Below, in pieces: positions 23,602 through 31,220 of a stretch of 31,279 nucleotides of DNA. Origin of the DNA: Candidatus Aminicenantes bacterium UBA4820 (GTDB lineage Bacteria > Acidobacteriota > UBA4820); NCBI GenBank assembly GCA_002402325.1, contig DHFQ01000172.1, forward strand, positions 1 through 31,279. Direction: 5' to 3'. Within the stretch, counting starts at the first letter, position 1. Each line of letters opens with the position of its first letter. The translations under genes and the position numbers were made by a program. Below the pieces are notes generated by a model. That model was not told the origin of the DNA. It worked only from the letters and a program-made list of their open reading frames with translations, and searched no databases.

Positions 23602-24937
23602 TTTTTCCTCAACCATTTATGGGGAGATGACCTTCCCCGCTAAATCAGCCTTGAGGGCAGTAAGGGTGTCCGGGGCTCTATCAAAAAATGCACTTTCAAA
23701 GTTGTTTAAAGCAAATATGGTAATATTGGAAAATCCCGGCAGGTTAATAAATGGAATTCTTCTTGACTCAAGGCGAAGGGAGATAGACTTTATAATGGCT
23801 GTCTATTTTAAAGCCCCAAAATCCTACACCGGTGAGGATGTTGCGGAATTTTTTTGCCACGGTTCAACGGGGGTAATCTCCTCATTATCAAAAAGCCTTG
23901 AAAATTTAGGAATAAGAAGAGCAAAAAATGGTGAATTCTCTTTTAGGGCATACATAAACGGGAAGATGGGAATAAAAGAGGCAAGCAAGATAAAAAGGAT
24001 AATGGATTCAGAAACTCCTTATGAAGCACAACTATCATTTTTGTCAGAGGATAAAATCGAAAAGGAGATTTTTAATTTAAAAGATGAAATTACAAAAGTT
24101 GTTGCCCTGTGGGAAGGAAGGCTTGATTTTGTTGAAGATGTCCCCAAAGAAAATAAAAGTGTGTGGATTAAAGAGTTAAAAAGGATAAAAGCAAAGGCGG
24201 AAAACCTTCAAGAGATGGCAAAAAGGGGAGAAAAGTTAAAAAGTGGTTTTAAAGTCGCTCTTTTTGGAAGGACAAACAGCGGGAAGTCTTCCCTTTTCAA
24301 TAACCTTCTTGGAAAAGAGAGGGCAATCGTTACCCCCCATCCAGGAACGACGAGAGATGTCCTTGAAGAGAAACTTGAGATTGATGGGCTTCCAATTCTT
24401 TTTTACGATACAGCGGGAGCGAGGAAAAAGAGTTTAAAGATTGAAAAAAAGGGGATTGAAAGAGCGATTGAAGTGGCAAAAAAGTGCGATTTAGTCCTAT
24501 TTCTTTTTGATGGAAGGTATGGGATAATTGGTAAAGACAAAGAACTTCTAAAAATGTTTGGCGCCAAAAGGATAATATTTGTTGCCACCAAAAAAGACCT
24601 TTACGGTGAAAAGAGAAGTTATCCTAAAAAAGAGTTCATTGAAATAAGTAACAAAACCTATTACGGCATGGATTTGCTTACAAAAAAAATAATGAAAGTT
24701 GCAAAAATGGATTTTGATAAAAAAGGAATTATGTTTATTGATGGAAAGACAAAAGAAATTGTAGATGAAATTCTTAAAATTATAAAAGAGAGTGGGGATT
24801 TTTTAAGGAAAGGAAACGAAGTTGCATCAACAGACCTTTTGAAAAGGTGCCTTTTTTACCTTGATAATATCTACAAAAGTGATTCTCTTGAAGAGGTCTA
24901 CGATACGATTTTTAAAGATTTTTGTATTGGAAAATGA
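23594..24937 (+). CDS. mnmE: tRNA modification GTPase MnmE (TrmE)
   Basis: With MnmG it installs the 5-carboxymethylaminomethyl group on U34 of certain tRNAs. The 447 residues show the N-terminal folate-binding domain (SYTGEDVAEFFCHGS), a helical middle, an inserted G domain with P-loop GRTNSGKSS (its Asn fits the potassium-binding position), GTTRD, DTAG, and the extreme C-terminal FCIGK with the conserved cysteine. The G4 motif reads TKKD where most have NKxD. It overlaps yidC by 8 bases and mnmG by ATGA. The adjacent mnmG strongly supports the call. Confidence 0.95.
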   Translation: MDDFSSTIYGEMTFPAKSALRAVRVSGALSKNALSKLFKANMVILENPGRLINGILLDSRRREIDFIMAVYFKAPKSYTGEDVAEFFCHGSTGVISSLSKSLENLGIRRAKNGEFSFRAYINGKMGIKEASKIKRIMDSETPYEAQLSFLSEDKIEKEIFNLKDEITKVVALWEGRLDFVEDVPKENKSVWIKELKRIKAKAENLQEMAKRGEKLKSGFKVALFGRTNSGKSSLFNNLLGKERAIVTPHPGTTRDVLEEKLEIDGLPILFYDTAGARKKSLKIEKKGIERAIEVAKKCDLVLFLFDGRYGIIGKDKELLKMFGAKRIIFVATKKDLYGEKRSYPKKEFIEISNKTYYGMDLLTKKIMKVAKMDFDKKGIMFIDGKTKEIVDEILKIIKESGDFLRKGNEVASTDLLKRCLFYLDNIYKSDSLEEVYDTIFKDFCIGK

Positions 24938-26733
24938 AGAAATATGATGTTGTTGTAATCGGTGGGGGACACTCCGGGATTGAAGCATCCTGCATCCTTT
25001 CCAGGGCGAACTTTGATGTTTGCCTCGTTACCTTTTATAAAGAGGCAATTGGAAGGATGTCGTGCAACCCATCAATCGGTGGGGTTGGAAAGGGGCATCT
25101 TGTAAGGGAAATTGATGCCCTTGGCGGGATTATGGCAAAAACGGCCGACAGAACAGGAATTCAATTCAGGTTGTTAAATTCAAGCAAGGGAAGTGTGGTT
25201 CAGGGTTTGAGGTGCCAATCTGATAGAGAACTCTATTCGCTTGAGATGAGAAGAATTCTTGCCGATTTCAAAAGCATTGAAATCATAGAAGGGGAAGCAA
25301 TAGGAATTGAAATTAAAAACAATAAAGTAAATTCGGTTATTTTAGAAAATGGGACGCAGCTAAAAACAGGAAATGTGATAATATCGGCTGGAACATTTTT
25401 GCGAGGAAACCTCTTTACGGGTTTTGAAGTAAAAAATGGGGGCAGGATCAACGAAAAAAGTTCAACTCTCCTGTCTCAAGACCTTGAGAAAAGGGGAATA
25501 GATTTACAAAGGTTAAAAACCGGAACACCAGCACGGCTAAAAAAAAGTTCAATAAATTTCTCCAATCTTGAGGTCCAGAAGGGAGATGAAATAGAAGAGC
25601 CTTTTTCTCTATTTTCAAAGCCATTTCCCGTTCTTCCGCAAGTTGATTGTTTTATAACATACACAAACAGGAAGACTTCAGAAATCGTGAAATCCTATCT
25701 TGATCAATCGCCTCTCTATCAGGGTTTAATAAAAGGAATAGGTCCAAGATACTGCCCCTCTCTTGAGGACAAAGTTGTAAAATTTCCCCATCATGAGAGA
25801 CACCAGGTTTTTCTTGAGCCAGTTTCTCTTAATTCTGATGAGATATATCCAAACGGAATTTCTACATCACTTCCTGAAGAGGCACAGGATAAATTCATAA
25901 GGTCAATAGAGGGGCTTGAATCCTCTGAAATCATAAATTATGGTTATGCTGTTGAATACGATTTCATTGAACCAACCAACCTTGATTACGACCTCTCTTT
26001 AAAAGGGATTGATGGGCTTTATTTTTCCGGGCAGGTGATTGGAACAACAGGCTACGAAGAGGCAGCGGGTCTCGGGCTTTATGCTGCCTACAATATAATT
26101 AAAAAACTCAAAAAGACGGAGAAGTTTATCCTAAAAAGAAGCGAAAGTTATCTTGGTGTTATGGTTGACGACCTCGTATCAAAAGGCATTTTAGAACCTT
26201 ACAGACTTTTTACATCAAGGGCGGAGTACAGAATCCTCCTTGATAGGCACACGGCATACAGAAGACTCACAAAATATGCAATTGAAGAGAGTCTACTCAC
26301 TCAAGAAGAAATAGTTTTTAGAGAGAACCGGGAGAAAGAGTTTGAATATTATTTAAAAAAGCTAAAAGAGACGAAGGTTAAAGGTGAAAATTTATATCAC
26401 AGTTTAAAAAAGATGGATTGTGATAAAGAGAAGATTTTAAGGGAAATTGGATGTGATGACCTTTTTTTACAAAATTATATTGTCTCAGAAGTTCAAAATG
26501 AGGGATACAAAAGGAGATTTCTTGATGAGATAAAGAGGGTAGAAAACTCTTTAAATGCCAGGATTCCTTCAAGTTTTGATTACAAAAAAATTCCCGGGCT
26601 TTCAAGGGAGATGGTTGAAAGATTCACCGAAAAAAAGCCAAAAACTCTTTTTGAGGCATTTTCAATTCCTGGTGTTACTCCATCAGCAATAACAATTTTG
26701 AAAAATCATCTTGAAAAAAGCCACAAAAAATGA
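24934..26733 (+). CDS. mnmG: tRNA uridine 5-carboxymethylaminomethyl modification enzyme MnmG (GidA)
   Basis: FAD-dependent partner of MnmE, 599 residues. The dinucleotide site GGGHSGIEAS begins near residue 10. The family block MSCNPSIGGVGKGHLVREIDALGG, the cysteine-containing RYCPSLEDKVVKFPH, GTTGYEEAAGLGLYAA and the C-terminal PGVTPSAITILKNHL are all intact. I start it at ATG 24934, which overlaps the mnmE stop (ATGA); an ATG four codons upstream has no advantage. It overlaps rsmG in the same way at 26730. Confidence 0.97.
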   Translation: MKKYDVVVIGGGHSGIEASCILSRANFDVCLVTFYKEAIGRMSCNPSIGGVGKGHLVREIDALGGIMAKTADRTGIQFRLLNSSKGSVVQGLRCQSDRELYSLEMRRILADFKSIEIIEGEAIGIEIKNNKVNSVILENGTQLKTGNVIISAGTFLRGNLFTGFEVKNGGRINEKSSTLLSQDLEKRGIDLQRLKTGTPARLKKSSINFSNLEVQKGDEIEEPFSLFSKPFPVLPQVDCFITYTNRKTSEIVKSYLDQSPLYQGLIKGIGPRYCPSLEDKVVKFPHHERHQVFLEPVSLNSDEIYPNGISTSLPEEAQDKFIRSIEGLESSEIINYGYAVEYDFIEPTNLDYDLSLKGIDGLYFSGQVIGTTGYEEAAGLGLYAAYNIIKKLKKTEKFILKRSESYLGVMVDDLVSKGILEPYRLFTSRAEYRILLDRHTAYRRLTKYAIEESLLTQEEIVFRENREKEFEYYLKKLKETKVKGENLYHSLKKMDCDKEKILREIGCDDLFLQNYIVSEVQNEGYKRRFLDEIKRVENSLNARIPSSFDYKKIPGLSREMVERFTEKKPKTLFEAFSIPGVTPSAITILKNHLEKSHKK

Positions 26734-27281
26734 ATCAGAAATTGAGAGATTATGCAAAACTGCTTCTTTCAGAAAACAGAAGATTCAATTTGACTTCATT
26801 TAAAAATGAGGAGGAACTTTTCAAAGTTGGAATTGACCCCTCTTTACAAGCGATTGATTTTATTAAGAAGGGGAAGTGCCTTGATATAGGCAGTGGCTCC
26901 GGAATTCCGGCAATTCCGCTTGCAATTAGCGATGAAGAAAATGCCTGGACTTTACTTGAAGCAAACCATAAGAAAGCTTCATTTCTTTTGAAATGTGCCC
27001 TCGAATTGCCTTTGAAGATTGAAATAATAAATCAAAACGCAGAAGCATTTCTTAAGGATAAAGAAAATTTTTTTGATACAATAACATTAAGACAGGTAAA
27101 ATTAACAGACAGGCTTTGTAAAATGGTCGTCAATTCACTAAAAAATAAAGGCGTGTTTCTAATTTTTACAGGTATTTTGACTTCATTAAACTATAAAGAT
27201 ATATTGCTAAAGTGTGGAGTAAAAGTATCAACAAAAGAATTAAAAAATAAAGTTGTTCTACTAATTGCAAAAAAGATTTGA
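26730..27281 (+). CDS. rsmG: 16S rRNA (guanine527-N7)-methyltransferase RsmG (GidB)
   Basis: SAM-dependent methyltransferase that modifies G527 of 16S rRNA. The N-terminus has LLSENRRFNLTSFKNEEELF, followed by the SAM site CLDIGSGSGIPAIPLAI (about residues 50-66), an acidic LLEANHKKASFL at the second strand, and the TLRQVK region that replaces the common RAVA. At 183 residues it is shorter than the usual 205-240, mainly at the N-terminus and in loops. Motif IV is less typical, so it is a divergent member. Position directly after mnmG supports the identification. It ends the plus-strand block; a 50-base gap follows and the next genes run the other way. Confidence 0.9.
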   Translation: MNQKLRDYAKLLLSENRRFNLTSFKNEEELFKVGIDPSLQAIDFIKKGKCLDIGSGSGIPAIPLAISDEENAWTLLEANHKKASFLLKCALELPLKIEIINQNAEAFLKDKENFFDTITLRQVKLTDRLCKMVVNSLKNKGVFLIFTGILTSLNYKDILLKCGVKVSTKELKNKVVLLIAKKI

Positions 27282-27331
27282 ACCCAATTCATCTGAAATT
27301 TACGAGGAATAGAGGACATGCCTTGTGAATA

Positions 27332-28627
27332 TTAGATCAGGTTCCTTAGTTTCGCTTCCTTTTCAAGGCTTTCCCTGAAATTGGGGTGGGCAATTTTTAT
27401 TAAAGATTTTGCCCTCTCCTGAAGATTTCTTCCCCACAGCTCCGCAACTCCAAACTCAGTAACAACATAGTGAACATCAGCCCGCGTTGTAACGACCCCT
27501 GACCCTTCTTTAAGTTTCGGCACAATCCTTGATAAACTTTCATTTTGAGTCGTTGATGGAAATGCAATTATTGGCTTACCGCCTTTACTTGCTGCGGCTC
27601 CCCTTATAAAATCGACTTGACCTCCAAAACCACTAAAAATATAAGGACCTATTGAATCAGAGCAAACCTGCCCTGTAAGATCAACCTCAATCGCTGAATT
27701 TATAGCAATCATATTCTCATTTTGGGCTATTACGGCTGGATCGTTTGTGTGGTCAACGGGGTGAAGTTCTAAAAGAGGGTTGTCATTTACAATGTCATAA
27801 AGAGTTCTTGAACCAAGGATAAAGGTTCCAACTATTTTTCCAGGATGAAGAGTTTTTTTAGAACCCGTGATAATTCCCTGTTCAAGCGCCTTCATAAGTC
27901 CTTCGGAAATCATCTCTGTGTGAATCCCGAGATCCTTTTTTCCTTTCAAGAGCGAAAGAACAGCGTCAGGTACCCCACCGATTCCAAGTTGAAGCGTTGC
28001 TCCATCAGGAATCATATCCGCTATGAATCCGCCTATCCTTCTTTCTACCTCCGTCGGCTCTTTTTGTGTAAGTTCTATTAAAGGTTCGTCGGTTTCAACT
28101 ATGTAAGTCGCTTTTGAAATGTGGACAAAAGAATCTCCGAGCACTCTTGGCATCTGCGCGTTAACCTGAACTATAACCGTCTTTGCAACCTCAATTGCTG
28201 CTTTACTCGCAAGAACCTCAACCCCAAGGCTCATAAATCCATGGTCATCTGGAGGAGAACATTGAACAATTGCCACATCTACTTTTATCACACCACTTCT
28301 AATTGATTTTGGTATCTGATGAAAATGAATGGGGACATAGGAGGACCTTCCATCATTCACAGAGTCTCTATCGCCTGGTCCTACAAAGAGAGAGTTGTGG
28401 TGAAAAGCCTTTTCCATCCCCACTTTTGAAAAAGGGTCCTCACCCATTAGAAGAACATTATTCAAAGTTACATTTCTTAATTCATTCACCCTTTCAGAAA
28501 GAGCCCTCATTACAGCCATCGGCGCCGCTGCATTTCCGCCAAGGTAGACGCTGTCTCCCGCCATAACTGCTTTTGCAGCCTCATTAAGACCCCTTAATTT
28601 GTTTTTATAGTCATCTCTTAAGGACAT
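27332..28627 (-). CDS. Acetyl-CoA hydrolase/transferase family: 4-hydroxybutyrate-type CoA-transferase
   Basis: The 431-residue protein belongs to the family of 4-hydroxybutyrate, butyryl and acetyl CoA-transferases, which move CoA from an acyl-CoA to a carboxylic acid through a glutamyl-CoA intermediate. Seen here are QLGIGGVPDAVLSLL, HTEMISEGLMKAL with Glu238 (the numbering and context match the catalytic Glu238 I recall for AbfT), INSAIEVDLTGQV, and SGFGGQVDFIRGAA. There is no signal peptide, so it is cytoplasmic. It begins one base after the alanine dehydrogenase stop and is the last gene of a three-gene operon. The substrate cannot be fixed; an acyl-CoA from amino-acid breakdown with acetate as acceptor would suit its neighbours. 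Confidence 0.85.
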   Translation of the reverse strand: MSLRDDYKNKLRGLNEAAKAVMAGDSVYLGGNAAAPMAVMRALSERVNELRNVTLNNVLLMGEDPFSKVGMEKAFHHNSLFVGPGDRDSVNDGRSSYVPIHFHQIPKSIRSGVIKVDVAIVQCSPPDDHGFMSLGVEVLASKAAIEVAKTVIVQVNAQMPRVLGDSFVHISKATYIVETDEPLIELTQKEPTEVERRIGGFIADMIPDGATLQLGIGGVPDAVLSLLKGKKDLGIHTEMISEGLMKALEQGIITGSKKTLHPGKIVGTFILGSRTLYDIVNDNPLLELHPVDHTNDPAVIAQNENMIAINSAIEVDLTGQVCSDSIGPYIFSGFGGQVDFIRGAAASKGGKPIIAFPSTTQNESLSRIVPKLKEGSGVVTTRADVHYVVTEFGVAELWGRNLQERAKSLIKIAHPNFRESLEKEAKLRNLI

Positions 28628-28628
28628 T

Positions 28629-29753
28629 TTAATCCTCTACAAGTAATCTTTCTAAATCTGTTGGCTTAGATGAAATGTGCCTGCTTACATATTGCCCTCT
28701 GTAAAGGTAGCATCCCCTTTGCAAATCCTTCCACTCAGCCATCGCTGTCTTTAATCCTTTTTGCTGCATAGAAACTAAAAATGGAAGTAAAGAATTTGTT
28801 AGGGCATAACTTGATGTTCTTGCAACATAAGAAGGACAATTTGGAACAGCAAAGTGAAGGACACCCTCCCTTACAAAAATTCCGCCCGATGGTCCCTGTA
28901 TTCTTGTTGTCTCAACACATCCACCCTGATCAAAGGAGAAGTCTATTATTACACTTCCCTTTCTCATTTTTTGAACCATCTCCTTTGTTACAACGATCGG
29001 TGCAACCTCTCCTGTAACAAGAACCGCACCAATCAACACTTCGCAAAACGAGACATATTTTTCAATGTTTTCTCTGGTTGAGAAAGCGGTTGTAACTCTT
29101 CCCATTAAAGCCTGATCTATTCTCTCAAGAGCCTTTTGTGAAACATCAAGAACAAAAACAGTGCAACCGAGCCCCAAAAAAGCCCTTGCAGCGTGATAAC
29201 CAAGAGTTCCTCCTCCGATTATTACAACATCCGCAGGAGGAATTCCCGGTGCTCCACCAAGAAGTATTCCAAGCCCTCCCGAAGTCGTCTCAAGTAGCCT
29301 TCCCGCGATTTGCGGAGCCATCTTTGCTGCAATTTCTGATGAGGTCTTTAAAATAGGAAGGGTCCCATCTTTGTCCTGAATTGTCTCATACCCTATCGCT
29401 GTTATGTTTTTTTCAGCAAGTCTTCTTATGTAATCCTCTCCAACAACCGCAAGGTGGAGGAAAGCCATAATTGCTGAATCTTTCTGCATAATGCCGATTT
29501 CCTGAGGGGTGGGCCTTGAAACTTTTACAACAACATCACTTCTTCCAAAAACCTCTTCCCTTGAGTAGACGATTTTTCCACCCATCTTCGTGTATTGCTC
29601 ATCAGTAAATCCAGCATTCTGTCCCGCACCTGTCTCAATTACAACTTCTCCACCAGCCTCTATAAGTTCCCTTACTCCAGGGGGAACAAGAGAGACACGC
29701 TCTTCCTCACAAACGCTTTTGAGGCTACATTCTTTAGGAACTCCAAATATCAT
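28629..29753 (-). CDS. ald: Alanine dehydrogenase
   Basis: NAD-dependent alanine dehydrogenase family, 374 residues, interconverting alanine and pyruvate plus ammonia. Key residues are in place: Arg19 in EERVSL, Lys77 in VVVKVSRP, His100 in MAFLHLAV, Asp275 in FDQGGC, the NAD-binding VVIIGGGTLGYHAA with Asp203 at the end of the next strand, and the C-terminal ARTSSYALTNSLLPF. Compared with typical Ald, the N-terminus carries a small insertion (SLKSVCEE). Relatives include the transhydrogenase alpha subunit and lysine-degrading dehydrogenases, but the length and C-terminus fit Ald. It sits between the dehydrogenase-family gene (20 bases upstream) and the CoA-transferase. Confidence 0.9.
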   Translation of the reverse strand: MIFGVPKECSLKSVCEEERVSLVPPGVRELIEAGGEVVIETGAGQNAGFTDEQYTKMGGKIVYSREEVFGRSDVVVKVSRPTPQEIGIMQKDSAIMAFLHLAVVGEDYIRRLAEKNITAIGYETIQDKDGTLPILKTSSEIAAKMAPQIAGRLLETTSGGLGILLGGAPGIPPADVVIIGGGTLGYHAARAFLGLGCTVFVLDVSQKALERIDQALMGRVTTAFSTRENIEKYVSFCEVLIGAVLVTGEVAPIVVTKEMVQKMRKGSVIIDFSFDQGGCVETTRIQGPSGGIFVREGVLHFAVPNCPSYVARTSSYALTNSLLPFLVSMQQKGLKTAMAEWKDLQRGCYLYRGQYVSRHISSKPTDLERLLVED

Positions 29754-29773
29754 TGTTTCCCCCTTTCATAGAA

Positions 29774-30958
29774 TCATAATTTCTCTAAAATTGCATCTGT
29801 CATCTCTTGAGTTGATGCTGCTCCCTGCTCAATAGCATTTGGACCACCAGGGAGCCTCAGCATATCATAAGTTCTAACTTTTCCCTCTTTCACAACTTCT
29901 TTAATCGCATTTTTAATTTTATTTGCAATTTCAATTTCACCAATGTGATCACAAAGCATAGCAGAGGAGAGGATCATTGCGATAGGGTTGACGATTGAGG
30001 GATTTAACTTCTCATACTTTGGAGCGGAGCCATGTGTAGGTTCGAAAACCGCATATTCTTTGCCAATGTTGCCTGAACAGGCAAATCCAAGCCCACCAAC
30101 GAGCCCTGCAAATCCATCGGAAAGAATATCCCCGAAGAGGTTTTCGCAAACGAAGACGCCATAATCTTCAGGATTTTTTGTAAGCCACATCATTATTGCA
30201 TCTATATTTACAGACCAGAGGGCAATTTCTCTATAATCCTTTGAAATGTTTTTTGCCTCCTCCTCAAACATTCCAGAAGTTTCTCTCAAGACATTTGGCT
30301 TTTCAGCAACGGTAACGCTTTTATAGCCAAACTTCTTTGCATACTCAAATGCCTCTTTTATAACCCTTCTCGTAGCCTCTCTTGTAACAATCCTTGTAGA
30401 AATAGCAATGTCCTCCTTTTTAACTTTCTCAAAACTCTTAAATTTTTTATGAGTCTTAAAAACATTTATAACCTCATCGGGAGGATTTGTCCATTCTACA
30501 CCTGCATAAGACCCTTCGGTCCCCTGTCTAAAAATCACAGCATCAATGGAAGGCTCTATGACAGTTCCATCCGGGTTTCTCTTAACAAAATTCAAAGGGT
30601 TTCCTTCAAAACTTCTGGATGGCCTGACACAGAGATCAAGTTCAAACATCTGACGCATTGAGACAATAGGGCTGAAATAGACATAACCCTTTCCCTTAAG
30701 TTGAGGATCAAGTTCCTCCTCTGCAGCCTTTTTTGGCTTGCTTGTAATTGCCCCAAAAAGTCCAAGTTTATATTTTTCAATCAGTTTGATAGTTCTTTCC
30801 GGAAGTGGATTTCCCTCTTTGCACCAAAATTCCCACCCTATGTCTCCATAGACAAAATCTGCCTTTAATCCTGCTTTTTCTAATACTCTCACCGCTTCTT
30901 TCAAAACTATCTTTCCAATTCCATCTCCTGGCATTGTAACAATAGTATAATTCTTCAT
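29774..30958 (-). CDS. NADP-type isocitrate/isopropylmalate dehydrogenase family (probably isocitrate dehydrogenase)
   Basis: Beta-decarboxylating dehydrogenase of 394 residues. Metal-binding aspartates are Asp253 (VNIDAIMMWL), Asp277 and Asp281 (ENLFGDILSDGFAGLVGG). RQGTEGSYAGVEW holds the conserved Tyr151, and AEKPNVLRETSGMF holds the catalytic Lys220. HGSAPKY has Lys314-Tyr315 at the site where E. coli isocitrate dehydrogenase has Lys344-Tyr345, so the enzyme should prefer NADP. The substrate loop reads SPIVSMRQ rather than the SLNVALRQ of E. coli Icd, so isocitrate is likely but homoisocitrate or isopropylmalate cannot be excluded. The ATG at 30958 follows GGAGG. It heads the operon with ald and the CoA-transferase gene. 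Confidence 0.85.
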   Translation of the reverse strand: MKNYTIVTMPGDGIGKIVLKEAVRVLEKAGLKADFVYGDIGWEFWCKEGNPLPERTIKLIEKYKLGLFGAITSKPKKAAEEELDPQLKGKGYVYFSPIVSMRQMFELDLCVRPSRSFEGNPLNFVKRNPDGTVIEPSIDAVIFRQGTEGSYAGVEWTNPPDEVINVFKTHKKFKSFEKVKKEDIAISTRIVTREATRRVIKEAFEYAKKFGYKSVTVAEKPNVLRETSGMFEEEAKNISKDYREIALWSVNIDAIMMWLTKNPEDYGVFVCENLFGDILSDGFAGLVGGLGFACSGNIGKEYAVFEPTHGSAPKYEKLNPSIVNPIAMILSSAMLCDHIGEIEIANKIKNAIKEVVKEGKVRTYDMLRLPGGPNAIEQGAASTQEMTDAILEKL

Positions 30959-30990
30959 ATCAATCCTCCATAAAAACGAACTTAATCTTT

Positions 30991-30999
30991 ATTCTATCA
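30991..30999 (-). promoter_or_regulatory. Extended -10 promoter for the dehydrogenase-ald-CoA-transferase operon
   Basis: On the minus strand TGA (30999-30997) followed by TAGAAT (30996-30991) forms an extended -10 with 5 of 6 matches. No good -35 lies 16-18 bases upstream. Transcription would start near 30984, about 26 bases before the ATG. Confidence 0.45.
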
Positions 31000-31073
31000 C
31001 AATCATTTCAAAAATCTAATATTACAATTTACCCCCAAATCCTACATTGATTTGCATCTTGATTTGACACAGG

Positions 31074-31126
31074 TAAATGCTACGCATTTATCGGCACTAA
31101 AAAGTCTTTGTAAATGCGAGCATTTA
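31074..31126. repeat. Two palindromes with TAAATGC/GCATTTA arms
   Basis: TAAATGC-TAC-GCATTTA at 31074-31090 and TAAATGC-GA-GCATTTA at 31111-31126 have identical seven-base arms and different centres. They are 20 bases apart, upstream of the dehydrogenase operon promoter. They could be hairpins in RNA, paired operator sites, or ends of a small repeat element. Confidence 0.8.
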
Positions 31127-31149
31127 AAAGCCTTATTTATTGCCTTTTA

Positions 31150-31170
31150 CAAAAAATCTACGATTTTTTG
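31150..31170. repeat. Perfect 9-bp hairpin, AT-rich
   Basis: CAAAAAATC (31150-31158), spacer TAC, GATTTTTTG (31162-31170). The TAC spacer is the same as in the palindrome at 31074-31090. Either strand would give a stem ending in a U run, so it might act as a weak bidirectional terminator, although the stem is A/T-rich. Confidence 0.75.
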
Positions 31171-31220
31171 CCTGCGTCCATTCTTTGAAATAATCCATCA
31201 TCTCTCTCCATATATTGGAT

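Noticed and set aside
27282..27331. Bidirectional terminator between rsmG and the CoA-transferase gene
   Set aside because: The 50-base convergent gap shows no stable hairpin or T run.
31064..31092. Plus-strand promoter with perfect TTGACA at 31064-31069
   Set aside because: The best -10 candidates at 16-18 bases (ATTTAT, TTTATC) match poorly and fall inside the palindrome; noted only as a hint for the edge element.
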